A stretch of DNA of 35,591 nucleotides from contig DWVL01000079.1 in NCBI GenBank assembly GCA_019120275.1, positions 1 to 35,591 of the forward strand, written 5' to 3'. Below the pieces are notes generated by a model, which worked only from the letters and a program-made list of their open reading frames with translations, had not been told where the DNA came from and made no database searches. This document shows, piece by piece, positions 1 through 7,562 of the stretch (positions are counted from its first letter, which is position 1; every line of letters begins with the position of its first letter). The position numbers and the translations under genes were made by a program. Origin of the DNA: Candidatus Mediterraneibacter excrementavium. Lineage in GTDB: Bacteria > Bacillota > Clostridia > Lachnospirales > Lachnospiraceae.

Positions 1-26
1 TTTTCACAAATAGCACATTTAGCCAT
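1..26 (-). CDS. rpmB: 50S ribosomal protein L28, N-terminal fragment
   Basis: Only the first eight codons and part of the ninth are in the window, reading M-A-K-C-A-I-C-E on the minus strand. This is the characteristic L28 N-terminus, including the first Cys pair of the zinc-ribbon form. An AGGAGG-type ribosome binding site (33-39 on the plus strand, reversed) precedes the ATG at 26. L28 is a structural protein of the large ribosomal subunit. Its divergent placement from the Asp23/FakA/RecG genes is the conserved Firmicute arrangement. The identification rests on very few residues plus this context. Confidence 0.8.
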
Positions 27-77
27 GACTGCACCTCCTAACAATATGAACTGGTCATATAGACTCATAACACTGAT

Positions 78-106
78 ATTCTAGCAGAAACGATTTTGTA
101 TTGCAA
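78..106 (-). promoter_or_regulatory. sigma-A promoter of rpmB
   Basis: On the minus strand a -35 box TTGCAA (101-106) and a -10 box TAGAAT (78-83) are separated by 17 bases. They lie about 50 bases upstream of the L28 start, with no other gene between. This is a good match to the vegetative consensus. Confidence 0.65.
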
Positions 107-133
107 GTATTTTTTAAAAAAAACGAATGTATA

Positions 134-162
134 TTGTAAAATCACACAACTAATAGTATAAT
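134..162 (+). promoter_or_regulatory. sigma-A promoter of the asp23-fakA-recG operon
   Basis: TTGTAA (134-139), a 17-base spacer and a perfect TATAAT (157-162) lie about 55 bases upstream of the Asp23-family start. The region is AT-rich and shared with the divergent rpmB promoter. Confidence 0.7.
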
Positions 163-221
163 AATCATGTTATTTGTGGCTTTAATCCATGGAAAATCCA
201 ATAAAACCGGAGGTATGAATG

Positions 222-581
222 ATGAAGGGAAGTATGAGCACTGATCTTGGGATCATCACAGTTAATCCTGACGTGATCGCCAAATATGCGGGATCTGTAG
301 CAGTCGAGTGCTTCGGGATCGTCGGTATGGCGGCAGTAAATATGAAGGACGGTCTGGTACGCCTTTTGAAAAGGGAGAGCCTGACGCACGGGATCCAGAT
401 TGAGATCTCTGATGAGAACACCATTACGCTGAATTTTCATGTTATCGTCGCCTATGGTGTAAATATCCTTTCTGTTTCGGATAACCTTATGAGCAATGTG
501 AAATATAAGGTTGAAGAGTTCACCGGAATGACGGTAGAAAAGATCAACATCTTCGTAGAAGGTGTGAGAGTGATAGATTAA
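222..581 (+). CDS. Asp23/Gls24 family envelope stress response protein (YloU-like)
   Basis: A 119-residue soluble protein of the Asp23/Gls24 (DUF322) family, matching B. subtilis YloU in size and position. The family is linked to cell-envelope homeostasis, and members next to FakA are thought to act with fatty-acid kinase; the biochemical role is not settled. Visible family features are the N-terminal stretch 'ITVNPDVIAKYAG' and the C-terminal 'VEKINIFVEGV' strand. ATG codons occur at 219, 222 and 234. The start at 222 is chosen because it sits 8 bases after the GGAGG at 209-213. It is followed 13 bases later by the fakA-like gene and is probably co-transcribed with it. Confidence 0.88.
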   Translation: MKGSMSTDLGIITVNPDVIAKYAGSVAVECFGIVGMAAVNMKDGLVRLLKRESLTHGIQIEISDENTITLNFHVIVAYGVNILSVSDNLMSNVKYKVEEFTGMTVEKINIFVEGVRVID

Positions 582-594
582 GGAGGATATTGTC

Positions 595-2268
595 GTGGCT
601 GTTAAAACGATAGATACGGAGCTGCTCCGGAAAATGTTCCTTGCAGGAGCGGCGAATCTGGAGGCAAAGAAAGAATTCATCAATGAACTGAACGTCTTTC
701 CTGTGCCGGATGGAGATACCGGTACCAATATGACGCTGACGATCATGTCGGCTGCAAAAGAGGTTCAGGCGTTGGACAAACCAGACATGGCATCAATGGC
801 AAAAGCGATTTCATCCGGTTCACTGAGAGGAGCCAGAGGAAATTCCGGCGTGATCCTTTCCCAGCTCCTCCGTGGATTTACTAAGGAGATACGTGAACAC
901 AGCGCTATTGATACAGTGATCCTTGCAAGAGCGTGCGACCGGGCGACTGCTACCGCATATAAAGCAGTCATGAAGCCGAAAGAAGGCACGATCCTTACTG
1001 TTGCAAAGGGAATTTCCCAGAAAGCGGCTGAACTTGCCGAGACAACGGACGACCTGGAAATATTTTTCCCTGAAGTGATCAGACACGCAGAGGAAGTGCT
1101 TGCCGGGACGCCGGAGCTCCTTCCGGTATTAAAAGAAGCCGGGGTCGTGGATTCCGGCGGTCAGGGACTGATCGAAGTCATCCACGGAGCATACGATGCA
1201 TTTCTGGGCAAAGATATCGATTATACAGCGATCGAGGCCGGATCCGCCACCAGGATGGTAAAACCAGGCGAACAGGCGGAAGCTGATATCAAATTCGGTT
1301 ATTGCACGGAATTTATCATTATGACGGACAAGCCGTTTACTGATAAAGATGAGACGGAATTTAAAGCTTATCTGGAATCGATCGGCGATTCGATCGTTTG
1401 TGTTGCCGACGATGATATCGTCAAGATACACGTCCATACAAATGATCCGGGACTTGCGATCCAGAAGGCATTGACATATGGTCAGCTTTCACGCATGAAG
1501 ATTGACAATATGCGTGAAGAACATCAGGAAAAACTGATCCGCGATGCCGAAAAGGTTGCTGCACAGCAGGCAAAGGCCGCTGAATCAAGAAAGAAGAAAG
1601 AGCCGAGAAAACCGGTGGGATTTATTGCGGTATCGATCGGAGAAGGAATGAATGAGATCTTCCGTGAACTGGGGGTTGACTACATCATCGAAGGAGGGCA
1701 GACGATGAACCCGAGTACAGATGATATGCTGAATGCGATCGATGAAGTGAATGCAGACCATATCTTTATCCTGCCGAACAATAAGAACATTATCCTGGCA
1801 GCGAACCAGGCACAGAGTCTGACGAAGGACAAAGACATCATTGTAATCCCGACAAAGACTGTCCCGCAGGGGATCACAGCTGTGATCAGCTACATGCCGG
1901 AAGCGGATGTAGACGCGAATCTTGAGGCGATGGAGGAAGCGATCAGACATGTAAAGACCGGTCAGGTTACTTACGCTGTCCGCGATACAAAGATTGACGA
2001 TAAAGTGATCCATGAAGGAGACATCATGGGGATCGGGGATCAGGGAATTCTGTCTGTCAGCCAGTCTGTGGAAGAGACAACAAAAGATATGCTCGCACAG
2101 CTTGTAGATGAGGATTCCGAACTGATCAGTCTGTATTACGGACAGGATATCAATGAAGAAGACGCACAGAAATTTGCGCAGTCCGTAGAGGAGATCTATC
2201 CGGATGTAGACATTGATGTGCATATGGGCGGACAGCCGATTTATTATTACGTGCTGTCTGTAGAGTAG
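595..2268 (+). CDS. fakA: DAK2-domain fatty-acid kinase FakA-like protein
   Basis: A 557-residue homologue of YloV/FakA, the ATP-dependent kinase that phosphorylates fatty acids carried by a separate FakB protein so that exogenous fatty acids can enter phospholipid synthesis. The N-terminal DhaL (DAK2) domain shows the metal/nucleotide motif 'PVPDGDTGTNM', with Asp39 and Asp41, and the 'GSLRGARGNSGVILSQ' loop near residues 74-90. A charged linker near 315-340 leads to a C-terminal DegV/EDD-like domain beginning 'GFIAVSIGEGMNEIF'. Translation starts at a GTG (595) 6 bases after AGGAGGA. No FakB (DegV) gene is in the window, so the lipid-binding partner must be encoded elsewhere. The gene lies between yloU-like and recG, as in many Firmicutes. 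Confidence 0.88.
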   Translation: MAVKTIDTELLRKMFLAGAANLEAKKEFINELNVFPVPDGDTGTNMTLTIMSAAKEVQALDKPDMASMAKAISSGSLRGARGNSGVILSQLLRGFTKEIREHSAIDTVILARACDRATATAYKAVMKPKEGTILTVAKGISQKAAELAETTDDLEIFFPEVIRHAEEVLAGTPELLPVLKEAGVVDSGGQGLIEVIHGAYDAFLGKDIDYTAIEAGSATRMVKPGEQAEADIKFGYCTEFIIMTDKPFTDKDETEFKAYLESIGDSIVCVADDDIVKIHVHTNDPGLAIQKALTYGQLSRMKIDNMREEHQEKLIRDAEKVAAQQAKAAESRKKKEPRKPVGFIAVSIGEGMNEIFRELGVDYIIEGGQTMNPSTDDMLNAIDEVNADHIFILPNNKNIILAANQAQSLTKDKDIIVIPTKTVPQGITAVISYMPEADVDANLEAMEEAIRHVKTGQVTYAVRDTKIDDKVIHEGDIMGIGDQGILSVSQSVEETTKDMLAQLVDEDSELISLYYGQDINEEDAQKFAQSVEEIYPDVDIDVHMGGQPIYYYVLSVE

Positions 2269-2301
2269 GAAAATTCCAGTGCTGCATAAATAATGAGAAG
2301 T

Positions 2302-2336
2302 CAGGGCGTTCTTCCTTCAGGGAGAACGCCCTGTTT
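2302..2336 (+). terminator. strong hairpin between fakA and recG, possible weak terminator
   Basis: An inverted repeat of about 14 bp (2302-2315 with 2320-2333, one G-T pair, loop TTCA) follows the fakA stop. Only three T residues follow it, so it may be an attenuator or an mRNA-stabilising or processing structure rather than a full terminator. recG downstream has no obvious promoter of its own. Confidence 0.5.
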
Positions 2337-2381
2337 GCGGGCAGATATCAGCAGACCATACAGAATTACCAGGAGTGGCTT

Positions 2382-4442
2382 ATGAACAGCAGATCATCCG
2401 TCGGATCCCTGAAAGGGATCGGCGAGAAAACTGAGAAAATATTTCAGAAAATAGGTGTGAATACAGTTGGGGATCTGATCCGTTATTATCCCAGAAGTTT
2501 CGACATTTATGAAGATCCGGTCCCGATCAGCGAAGTTGAGGAAGGACGGACAATGACGGTTTCCGGGTCTGTGTTCGGTCGGATCGGAGTCTCCGGGAAC
2601 CGGAACCTTCAGATAACAACGCTGTATCTGAAAGATCTGACAGGTACGATAAAAGTGCTCTGGTTCCGTATGCCGTTCTTAAGGAACACGCTGGGTAAAG
2701 GCGGAATGCTCATCCTGCGCGGCCGCGTGGTGAGGAGAAGGGACGGCCTTGTAATGGAGCATCCGGAGATCTTTTATCCGGCAGAGAAATATGCGGAAAA
2801 GCGAAGTTCCATGCAGCCGGTTTATTCGCTGACTGCCGGCCTGACGAATAATATGATCGTAAAAGCGGTGCGCCAGGCATTGGATGCCGCGGATGATTCC
2901 ATGGACATCCTGCCTGACAGCCTTGTTATCCGCCATGGATTCCAGCCTTATGCAGACGCTGTAAGAGCTATGCATTTCCCCGGAAGCAAAGAGGAATTTA
3001 TCCGGGCGCGCAGCCGGTTCGCTTACGAAGAATTTCTGGTATTTATCCTTTCGCTGAGGATGATGAAGAAAAATGACGAACGGTCGGAGAATCATTTTGT
3101 TTTTGATGACAGACCGGAAATCGACCGTTTTCTCATGGATCTTCCGTATGACCTGACCGGTGCGCAGAAAAAAGTGTGGGATGAGCTCAGGACGGATATG
3201 CAGGGACGGCATACCATGTCACGACTTGTACAGGGCGATGTTGGATCCGGCAAGACGATCATTGCATTTCTCGGCCTTTTTCTTGCCGGACTGAATGGTT
3301 ATCAGGGGGCGCTGATGGCTCCGACTGAAGTTCTGGCGAAACAGCATTTCGACAATATATCCGGTATGCTGAAACGTTACGGGATCCCGCTGAAAGCTGA
3401 ACTTCTGACCGGATCGATGACGGCAAAAGAAAAGAGGGAGGCTTATGAACGGATCGCTTCCGGCGAAGCTTCTGTGATTATCGGCACCCACGCACTGATC
3501 CAGGAAAAAGCAGTATATCATAACCTCGCCATGGTTGTTACAGACGAACAGCACAGATTCGGAGTAAAACAGCGGGAGGCTCTTGCAGGGAAAGCGTATA
3601 TGCCGCATATCCTTGTCATGAGCGCAACGCCCATTCCAAGAACTCTGGCCATCATTCTCTACGGAGATCTGGACATTTCCGTGATCGATGAAATGCCAAA
3701 AGACCGGCTGCCGATCAAAAACTGTGTTGTTGATACCGGTTACCGTGAAACCGCTTACCGGTTTATGAAAAAGCAGGTCTCCGAAGGGCGTCAGTGTTAT
3801 GTGATCTGTCCGATGGTCGGGGAAAGTGAAACCCTGGAAGCAGAGAATGTGCAGGATTATTCCCACATGCTGGCGGAAGAAATGGGCGGAAGCATCCGGG
3901 TCGGATGTCTGCACGGAAAAATGAAACAGCAGGAAAAAGATGCGATCATGGACGCCTTTGCGAATAATGATATCCAGATCCTCGTTTCCACAACGGTGAT
4001 CGAAGTCGGTATCGACGTGCCAAATGCAACGGTCATCATGATCGAGAATGCCGAACGTTTCGGACTTGCGCAGCTGCACCAGCTGAGAGGGCGCGTTGGC
4101 AGAGGGACACATCAGTCTTACTGTATATTCATGACAGCTTCAAAATCAGAAGAGACAAAAGAACGCCTTGATATACTCAACCGTTCCAACGACGGTTTCT
4201 TTATAGCCGGAGAAGATCTGCGCCTGCGGGGGCCGGGAGATCTCTTCGGCATCAGGCAGAGCGGCATCCTTGATTTTCGGATTGCCGATGTTTTCCAGGA
4301 TGCGGCGCTTCTCCAATGTGCCGGCGAAGACGCCGGGGAGCTTCTGGCTGAAGATCCTCAGCTGGCCGGTCCCGGAAAAAACCGTCTGAGAGGATATGTT
4401 GAGCGCAAAATCCGCGAAACCATGCTGGAAACGACACTTTGA
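2382..4442 (+). CDS. recG: ATP-dependent DNA helicase RecG
   Basis: 686 residues, the normal RecG length. RecG is a superfamily-2 helicase that remodels stalled replication forks and branch-migrates Holliday junctions. An N-terminal OB-fold wedge domain (roughly 60-150) precedes the helicase core. Walker A reads 'GDVGSGKT' with Lys291, motif II reads 'DEQHRFG' from Asp388, then 'SATPIPRTLA', and motif VI reads 'LRGRVGRG' near 568-575. The C-terminal 'LRLRGPGDLFGIRQSG' is typical of RecG. The ATG at 2382 follows an AGGAG. The recG position after fakA is conserved in Firmicutes. Confidence 0.97.
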   Translation: MNSRSSVGSLKGIGEKTEKIFQKIGVNTVGDLIRYYPRSFDIYEDPVPISEVEEGRTMTVSGSVFGRIGVSGNRNLQITTLYLKDLTGTIKVLWFRMPFLRNTLGKGGMLILRGRVVRRRDGLVMEHPEIFYPAEKYAEKRSSMQPVYSLTAGLTNNMIVKAVRQALDAADDSMDILPDSLVIRHGFQPYADAVRAMHFPGSKEEFIRARSRFAYEEFLVFILSLRMMKKNDERSENHFVFDDRPEIDRFLMDLPYDLTGAQKKVWDELRTDMQGRHTMSRLVQGDVGSGKTIIAFLGLFLAGLNGYQGALMAPTEVLAKQHFDNISGMLKRYGIPLKAELLTGSMTAKEKREAYERIASGEASVIIGTHALIQEKAVYHNLAMVVTDEQHRFGVKQREALAGKAYMPHILVMSATPIPRTLAIILYGDLDISVIDEMPKDRLPIKNCVVDTGYRETAYRFMKKQVSEGRQCYVICPMVGESETLEAENVQDYSHMLAEEMGGSIRVGCLHGKMKQQEKDAIMDAFANNDIQILVSTTVIEVGIDVPNATVIMIENAERFGLAQLHQLRGRVGRGTHQSYCIFMTASKSEETKERLDILNRSNDGFFIAGEDLRLRGPGDLFGIRQSGILDFRIADVFQDAALLQCAGEDAGELLAEDPQLAGPGKNRLRGYVERKIRETMLETTL

Positions 4443-4467
4443 TAAATGAAAATGTAACGAATTTCCA

Positions 4468-4496
4468 GTTTAAAACCGGCGAACCTCCACATACTA
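4468..4496 (+). promoter_or_regulatory. candidate forespore (sigma-G-type) promoter of ssp
   Basis: CATACTA (4490-4496) fits the sigma-G -10 consensus CATnnTA. A partial -35 match GTTTA (4468-4472) lies 17 bases upstream, and the gene starts about 46 bases downstream. No sigma-A match is visible. Forespore expression is expected for this gene class, but the -35 match is imperfect. Confidence 0.4.
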
Positions 4497-4542
4497 TAGA
4501 TGTAACATGAAGTTACAAAAATGCAGAAGGAGGAAATTGATC

Positions 4543-4749
4543 ATGGCAAGTCGTTCATCTAACAGAGCAGCTGTCCCTGAGGCAAAGGGCGCACTGGACA
4601 AATTCAAATACGAAGTGGCCAGCGAGCTGGGGGTGCCGTTATCTGACGGTTACAACGGCGACCTTACTTCCAAGCAGAATGGATCCGTAGGTGGATATAT
4701 GGTCAAAAAGATGATTGAACAGCAGGAGAAGCAGATGGCAGGCAAATAA
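4543..4749 (+). CDS. alpha/beta-type small acid-soluble spore protein
   Basis: A 68-residue SASP, which coats and protects spore DNA and is degraded at germination. The GPR protease site is visible as Glu24-Val25 inside 'YEVASELGV'. The conserved C-terminal DNA-binding signature 'GSVGGYMVKKMI' follows at 47-58. The ATG at 4543 is chosen because it sits 9 bases after AAGGAGG (4527-4533); an upstream in-frame ATG at 4507 has no such site and adds a non-family tail. A strong terminator follows. The gene is direct evidence that the organism belongs to an endospore-forming lineage. Confidence 0.95.
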   Translation: MASRSSNRAAVPEAKGALDKFKYEVASELGVPLSDGYNGDLTSKQNGSVGGYMVKKMIEQQEKQMAGK

Positions 4750-4784
4750 TCAGCCGCCGTATATGCAGATCTTAGCAGTGAGGG

Positions 4785-4820
4785 AAAAGCGGCCGGGATT
4801 GACCCGGGCGCTTTTTTCTG
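4785..4820 (+). terminator. rho-independent terminator of ssp
   Basis: AAAAGCG (4785-4791) pairs with CGCTTTT (4809-4815). After a single G-G mismatch, CCGGG pairs with CCCGG around the loop ATTGA, and a T-rich tract follows. The apical part overlaps the -35 box of the next promoter. Confidence 0.85.
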
Positions 4821-4827
4821 TTAAAAT
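4799..4827 (+). promoter_or_regulatory. sigma-A promoter of rsmD-coaD operon, nested in the ssp terminator
   Basis: TTGACC (4799-4804), a 17-base spacer and TAAAAT (4822-4827) with an upstream TG extension (4819-4820). The -35 box lies in the loop and descending arm of the ssp terminator hairpin. The rsmD start is 28 bases downstream. Confidence 0.75.
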
Positions 4828-4854
4828 GCAGCATATGAAACGGAGTGATGAATG

Positions 4855-5424
4855 ATGAGAGTAATTGCCGGAAGCGCCAGAAGCCTGAGGCTGAAAACAC
4901 TGGAAGGACTGGACACCCGGCCCACAACAGACCGGATAAAAGAAACCCTGTTTAATATTATCGGGCCGACCGTATATGACAGCATATTTCTCGATCTGTT
5001 CAGCGGCAGCGGCGGGATCGGCATTGAAGCCCTCAGCCGGGGAGCGAAGGAAGCTGTTTTTGTTGAGAATAATCCGAAAGCCATGGACTGCATCCGGGAA
5101 AACCTTCGTTTTACCAGGCTTGAGCATAAAGCGGCAACGATAACTTCTGATGTTATGAATGCGCTGTATCAGCTGGAAGGCGACAAGATTTTCGATATCA
5201 TATTCATGGATCCTCCGTATGACAGAGGACTGGAAAGAAAAGTGCTGAACTATCTGTCCGGTTCCGGACTCGTATATGACGATACGACGATCATTATCGA
5301 GGCTTCGCGGGAAACGGATTTTTCATATGTGGAAGCTCTCGGATTTACCGTTATCCGTGAAAAGATATACAAGACAAATAAACATGTTTTTATTGAAAAA
5401 GCAGGAGTTGAAGATATATGTTAA
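4855..5424 (+). CDS. rsmD: 16S rRNA (guanine(966)-N(2))-methyltransferase RsmD
   Basis: A 189-residue Rossmann-fold methyltransferase that uses S-adenosylmethionine to methylate the exocyclic amine of a 16S rRNA guanine. The N-terminal '[10 protein letters not shown]', the '[14 protein letters not shown]' segment (21-34), the SAM loop '[16 protein letters not shown]' (45-60) and the catalytic 'DPPY' (119-122) are all present. Two adjacent ATGs exist (4852, 4855); the second gives the family N-terminus and sits 9 bases after GGAG. The 3' end overlaps coaD by 7 bases, the usual rsmD-coaD pairing. Confidence 0.95.
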   Translation: MRVIAGSARSLRLKTLEGLDTRPTTDRIKETLFNIIGPTVYDSIFLDLFSGSGGIGIEALSRGAKEAVFVENNPKAMDCIRENLRFTRLEHKAATITSDVMNALYQLEGDKIFDIIFMDPPYDRGLERKVLNYLSGSGLVYDDTTIIIEASRETDFSYVEALGFTVIREKIYKTNKHVFIEKAGVEDIC

Positions 5425-5915
5425 GAGCGATCTATCCGGGCAGCTTTGATCCGGTTACATACGGGCACATGGATATCATCGAAAGATCCCACAATCTGGT
5501 TGACGAGTTGATTGTCGGCGTATTGTGTAATAAAGCGAAAATGCCGTTGTTTTCTGCAGAAGAACGTGTTAAAATGTTAAAGGAAGTGACAAAGGATCTC
5601 AGAAATGTCCGGATCATACCTTTTGACGGACTTCTGGTTGATTTTGCAGCCAGGATGGAAGCAAAACTGATCATCCGCGGACTCCGCGCGATCACTGACT
5701 TTGAATATGAGCTGCAGATGTCACAGACCAACCATAAGCTGGAACCGAACGTTGAAACAATGTTTCTGACGACCAGCATTGAATATTCGTACCTGAGTTC
5801 AACTACAGTAAGGGAGATCGCTGCTTTTGGGGGAGATCTGTCACAGTTTGTGCCGGAAGCAGTTGCTGCAGCGCTCAGGAAAAAGATGTGTACAAAAGGA
5901 GAGTGTAACAAATGA
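5418..5915 (+). CDS. coaD: pantetheine-phosphate adenylyltransferase
   Basis: 165 residues, normal length for CoaD, which transfers AMP from ATP to 4'-phosphopantetheine in the penultimate step of coenzyme A synthesis. The nucleotidyltransferase signature '[12 protein letters not shown]' (6-17, with the T-x-G-H box at 14-17), '[15 protein letters not shown]' and the C-terminal 'SSTTVREI' motif are intact. It overlaps rsmD at its start and the following coiled-coil gene by 4 bases, so all three are translationally coupled. Confidence 0.97.
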   Translation: MLRAIYPGSFDPVTYGHMDIIERSHNLVDELIVGVLCNKAKMPLFSAEERVKMLKEVTKDLRNVRIIPFDGLLVDFAARMEAKLIIRGLRAITDFEYELQMSQTNHKLEPNVETMFLTTSIEYSYLSSTTVREIAAFGGDLSQFVPEAVAAALRKKMCTKGECNK

Positions 5916-6487
5916 GCAGCCGTATTGAGCAGATTATTGAAGAGATCGAAGAGTATATTGACAGAGATTGTAAATTTCAGCCTCTGTCTACTACAAAGAT
6001 CATCGTCAACAAAGAACATCTCGAGGAACTTCTCAGAGAACTCCGTATGAAGACACCTGACGAGATCAAACGTTATCAGAAGATCATTGCCAACCGCGAT
6101 GCGATCCTTGCTGATGCCAAAGCAAAAGCAGATGCAATGATCGAGGAGGCTCAGGTGCAGACGACGGAGCTTGTCAGTGAGCATGAGATCATGCAGCAGG
6201 CGTATGCACAGGCAAATGAAATCGTGACTCAGGCTACAGCGCAGGCACAGGAGATTGTCGATAATGCGACACGCGATGCCAATGAGATCAGGATAGGAGC
6301 GATCCAGTATACGGATGATCTGCTTGCAAATGCGGAGAGCATCATCGGACATACACTTGACAGCTATACAACAAAATATGACGGACTGATCAATTCTCTG
6401 CAGGAATGTTATGATACTGTACGGGCTAACCGCTCTGAACTTGAAATCCCTGATGAAGGATCCGGCGATTACCGTTCCGAGGACTGA
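5912..6487 (+). CDS. coiled-coil protein of unknown function, coaD-linked
   Basis: 191 residues, almost entirely charged and Ala/Gln/Glu-rich, with long predicted coiled coil from about 50 to 145 and no membrane segment or catalytic motif that I can see. Similar proteins in Clostridia are often labelled 'ATPase' or 'V-type ATPase subunit H-like' purely from coiled-coil similarity; some resemble DivIVA. There is no P-loop, so ATPase activity is unsupported. The ATG overlaps the coaD stop by 4 bases. The acidic C-terminal tail ends just before the converging ylbJ gene. Confidence 0.8.
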   Translation: MSSRIEQIIEEIEEYIDRDCKFQPLSTTKIIVNKEHLEELLRELRMKTPDEIKRYQKIIANRDAILADAKAKADAMIEEAQVQTTELVSEHEIMQQAYAQANEIVTQATAQAQEIVDNATRDANEIRIGAIQYTDDLLANAESIIGHTLDSYTTKYDGLINSLQECYDTVRANRSELEIPDEGSGDYRSED

Positions 6488-6492
6488 TCTGC

Positions 6493-7458
6493 TCAGAAAT
6501 GATTCACATACATGATACCCAACAGACTGGCTGCCGCAGCGGCAGCCAGTTTTTGTGCGATATAGGGACGGACAGGCAAACCGCTTCCCCGCAGCATACA
6601 TTCGGTCTGCGCTGCGGCGCAGAGGCCGCCGGATGCACTAAGTGCAAGGATAAGGGGATAACTGAGCGCAAAATCCGGGAATGTCAGACGGATCATACGG
6701 ATGCCGTTCGTCATTTCGAGAACAGGAAGCAGGATTCCGGTCAAAACACGGTTATCTCCTGTACTTCCGATCAGATGGATCAGCACAGAAAAAAAGATGA
6801 TGTACAGCCCTACTTTGACAATAGAATCAAAACTGTCCGCCAGACAGGAATCAAGCATCGAAAAATCAAATTTTTCTGAAGCGTCTGTGCATTTTTCTCC
6901 CAGTTCAGGAAATTTTCTTCTCCCTTTCAGGTATACAGGACGATAAAATACGCTGAGCAGGACCGGTACGCCGAAAAGGATCAAAAGTGTCGGAACCAGC
7001 AGATTTTTATCGCCAAATGTCTGCAATACAATATAATTTACCGCAAACGCAGGACTTGTATTATTGCAGAATGACAGAAGATATGCGCCCTCGTCCCTGG
7101 AGATCCGCCCGGAACGGACCAGATCCGCCGTTGTTTTGGCGCCCATCGGATATCCGCACAGAAATCCGGTCAGCACCGCAAAGGCTCCGTTCCCTGATGT
7201 TGAAAAGAGAAAAGAAAACAGTCTGCCGCACAGTCCGGATATCAGGTGCATTCCCCCGCAGGAGATCATCAGGCCTGTGGCGATCATAAATGGAAACAGG
7301 GTCGGCAGTACGTTCCGGAACCAGAGCAGAAGACCTTTCTGTGCGCCTTCTGACACAGCTTCGGGTGAGAGAAGCATTGCTGCGAACAGGCCGGCCGCGG
7401 CCATGCCGGACAGCATTTTTCCCCTGCCTATGCGGTATATTTCAGAATATAAACTCAC
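6493..7458 (-). CDS. ylbJ: sporulation integral membrane protein YlbJ-like
   Basis: A 321-residue polytopic membrane protein with several strongly hydrophobic segments and the nucleoside-recognition (Gate) domain features 'WFRNVLPTLFPFMI' and 'GFLCGYPMGAKTTADLVRSG'. In B. subtilis, YlbJ lies beside coaD and is a mother-cell sporulation protein needed for spore cortex formation. The conserved neighbourhood and sequence support the same role here. Translation starts at a GTG (7458) 7 bases after AAGGAGT. It converges on the coaD operon and its last codons contain that operon's terminator. Confidence 0.85.
   Translation of the reverse strand: MSLYSEIYRIGRGKMLSGMAAAGLFAAMLLSPEAVSEGAQKGLLLWFRNVLPTLFPFMIATGLMISCGGMHLISGLCGRLFSFLFSTSGNGAFAVLTGFLCGYPMGAKTTADLVRSGRISRDEGAYLLSFCNNTSPAFAVNYIVLQTFGDKNLLVPTLLILFGVPVLLSVFYRPVYLKGRRKFPELGEKCTDASEKFDFSMLDSCLADSFDSIVKVGLYIIFFSVLIHLIGSTGDNRVLTGILLPVLEMTNGIRMIRLTFPDFALSYPLILALSASGGLCAAAQTECMLRGSGLPVRPYIAQKLAAAAAASLLGIMYVNHF
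6526..6554 (+). terminator. terminator of the rsmD-coaD operon, inside ylbJ coding DNA
   Basis: A perfect 11-bp stem (6526-6536 with 6540-6550) with a CAG loop is followed by TTTTT on the plus strand. It lies 39 bases past the coiled-coil gene stop and within the last codons of the opposing ylbJ gene, where the same bases encode an Ala run. Confidence 0.85.
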
Positions 7459-7511
7459 AGACGACTCCTTTTCATGATCTGCCGGACGATCTGGCTGATC
7501 GTTTTATTTCA

Positions 7512-7540
7512 GGTATATGTCTGCCGCATCTTCTTTATGA
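7512..7540 (-). promoter_or_regulatory. candidate sigma-E-type promoter of ylbJ
   Basis: Reading on the minus strand, TCATAAA (7534-7540) and CATATACC (7512-7519) are separated by 14 bases. This partly matches the mother-cell sigma-E pattern (nATAnn, 13-14 bases, CATACAnT) about 54 bases upstream of the ylbJ GTG. The match is imperfect and is given mainly because the gene product is a sporulation protein. Confidence 0.3.
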
Positions 7541-7562
7541 AGTATTCATATAGTTAAAGGAA

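Noticed and set aside
3219-4112. 297-codon minus-strand open frame inside recG
   Set aside because: RecG motifs cover this region on the plus strand; shadow only.
5432-6601. Long minus-strand open frame opposite coaD and the coiled-coil gene
   Set aside because: It is antisense to well-supported genes, has no ribosome binding site and no recognisable domain; a reading-frame shadow.
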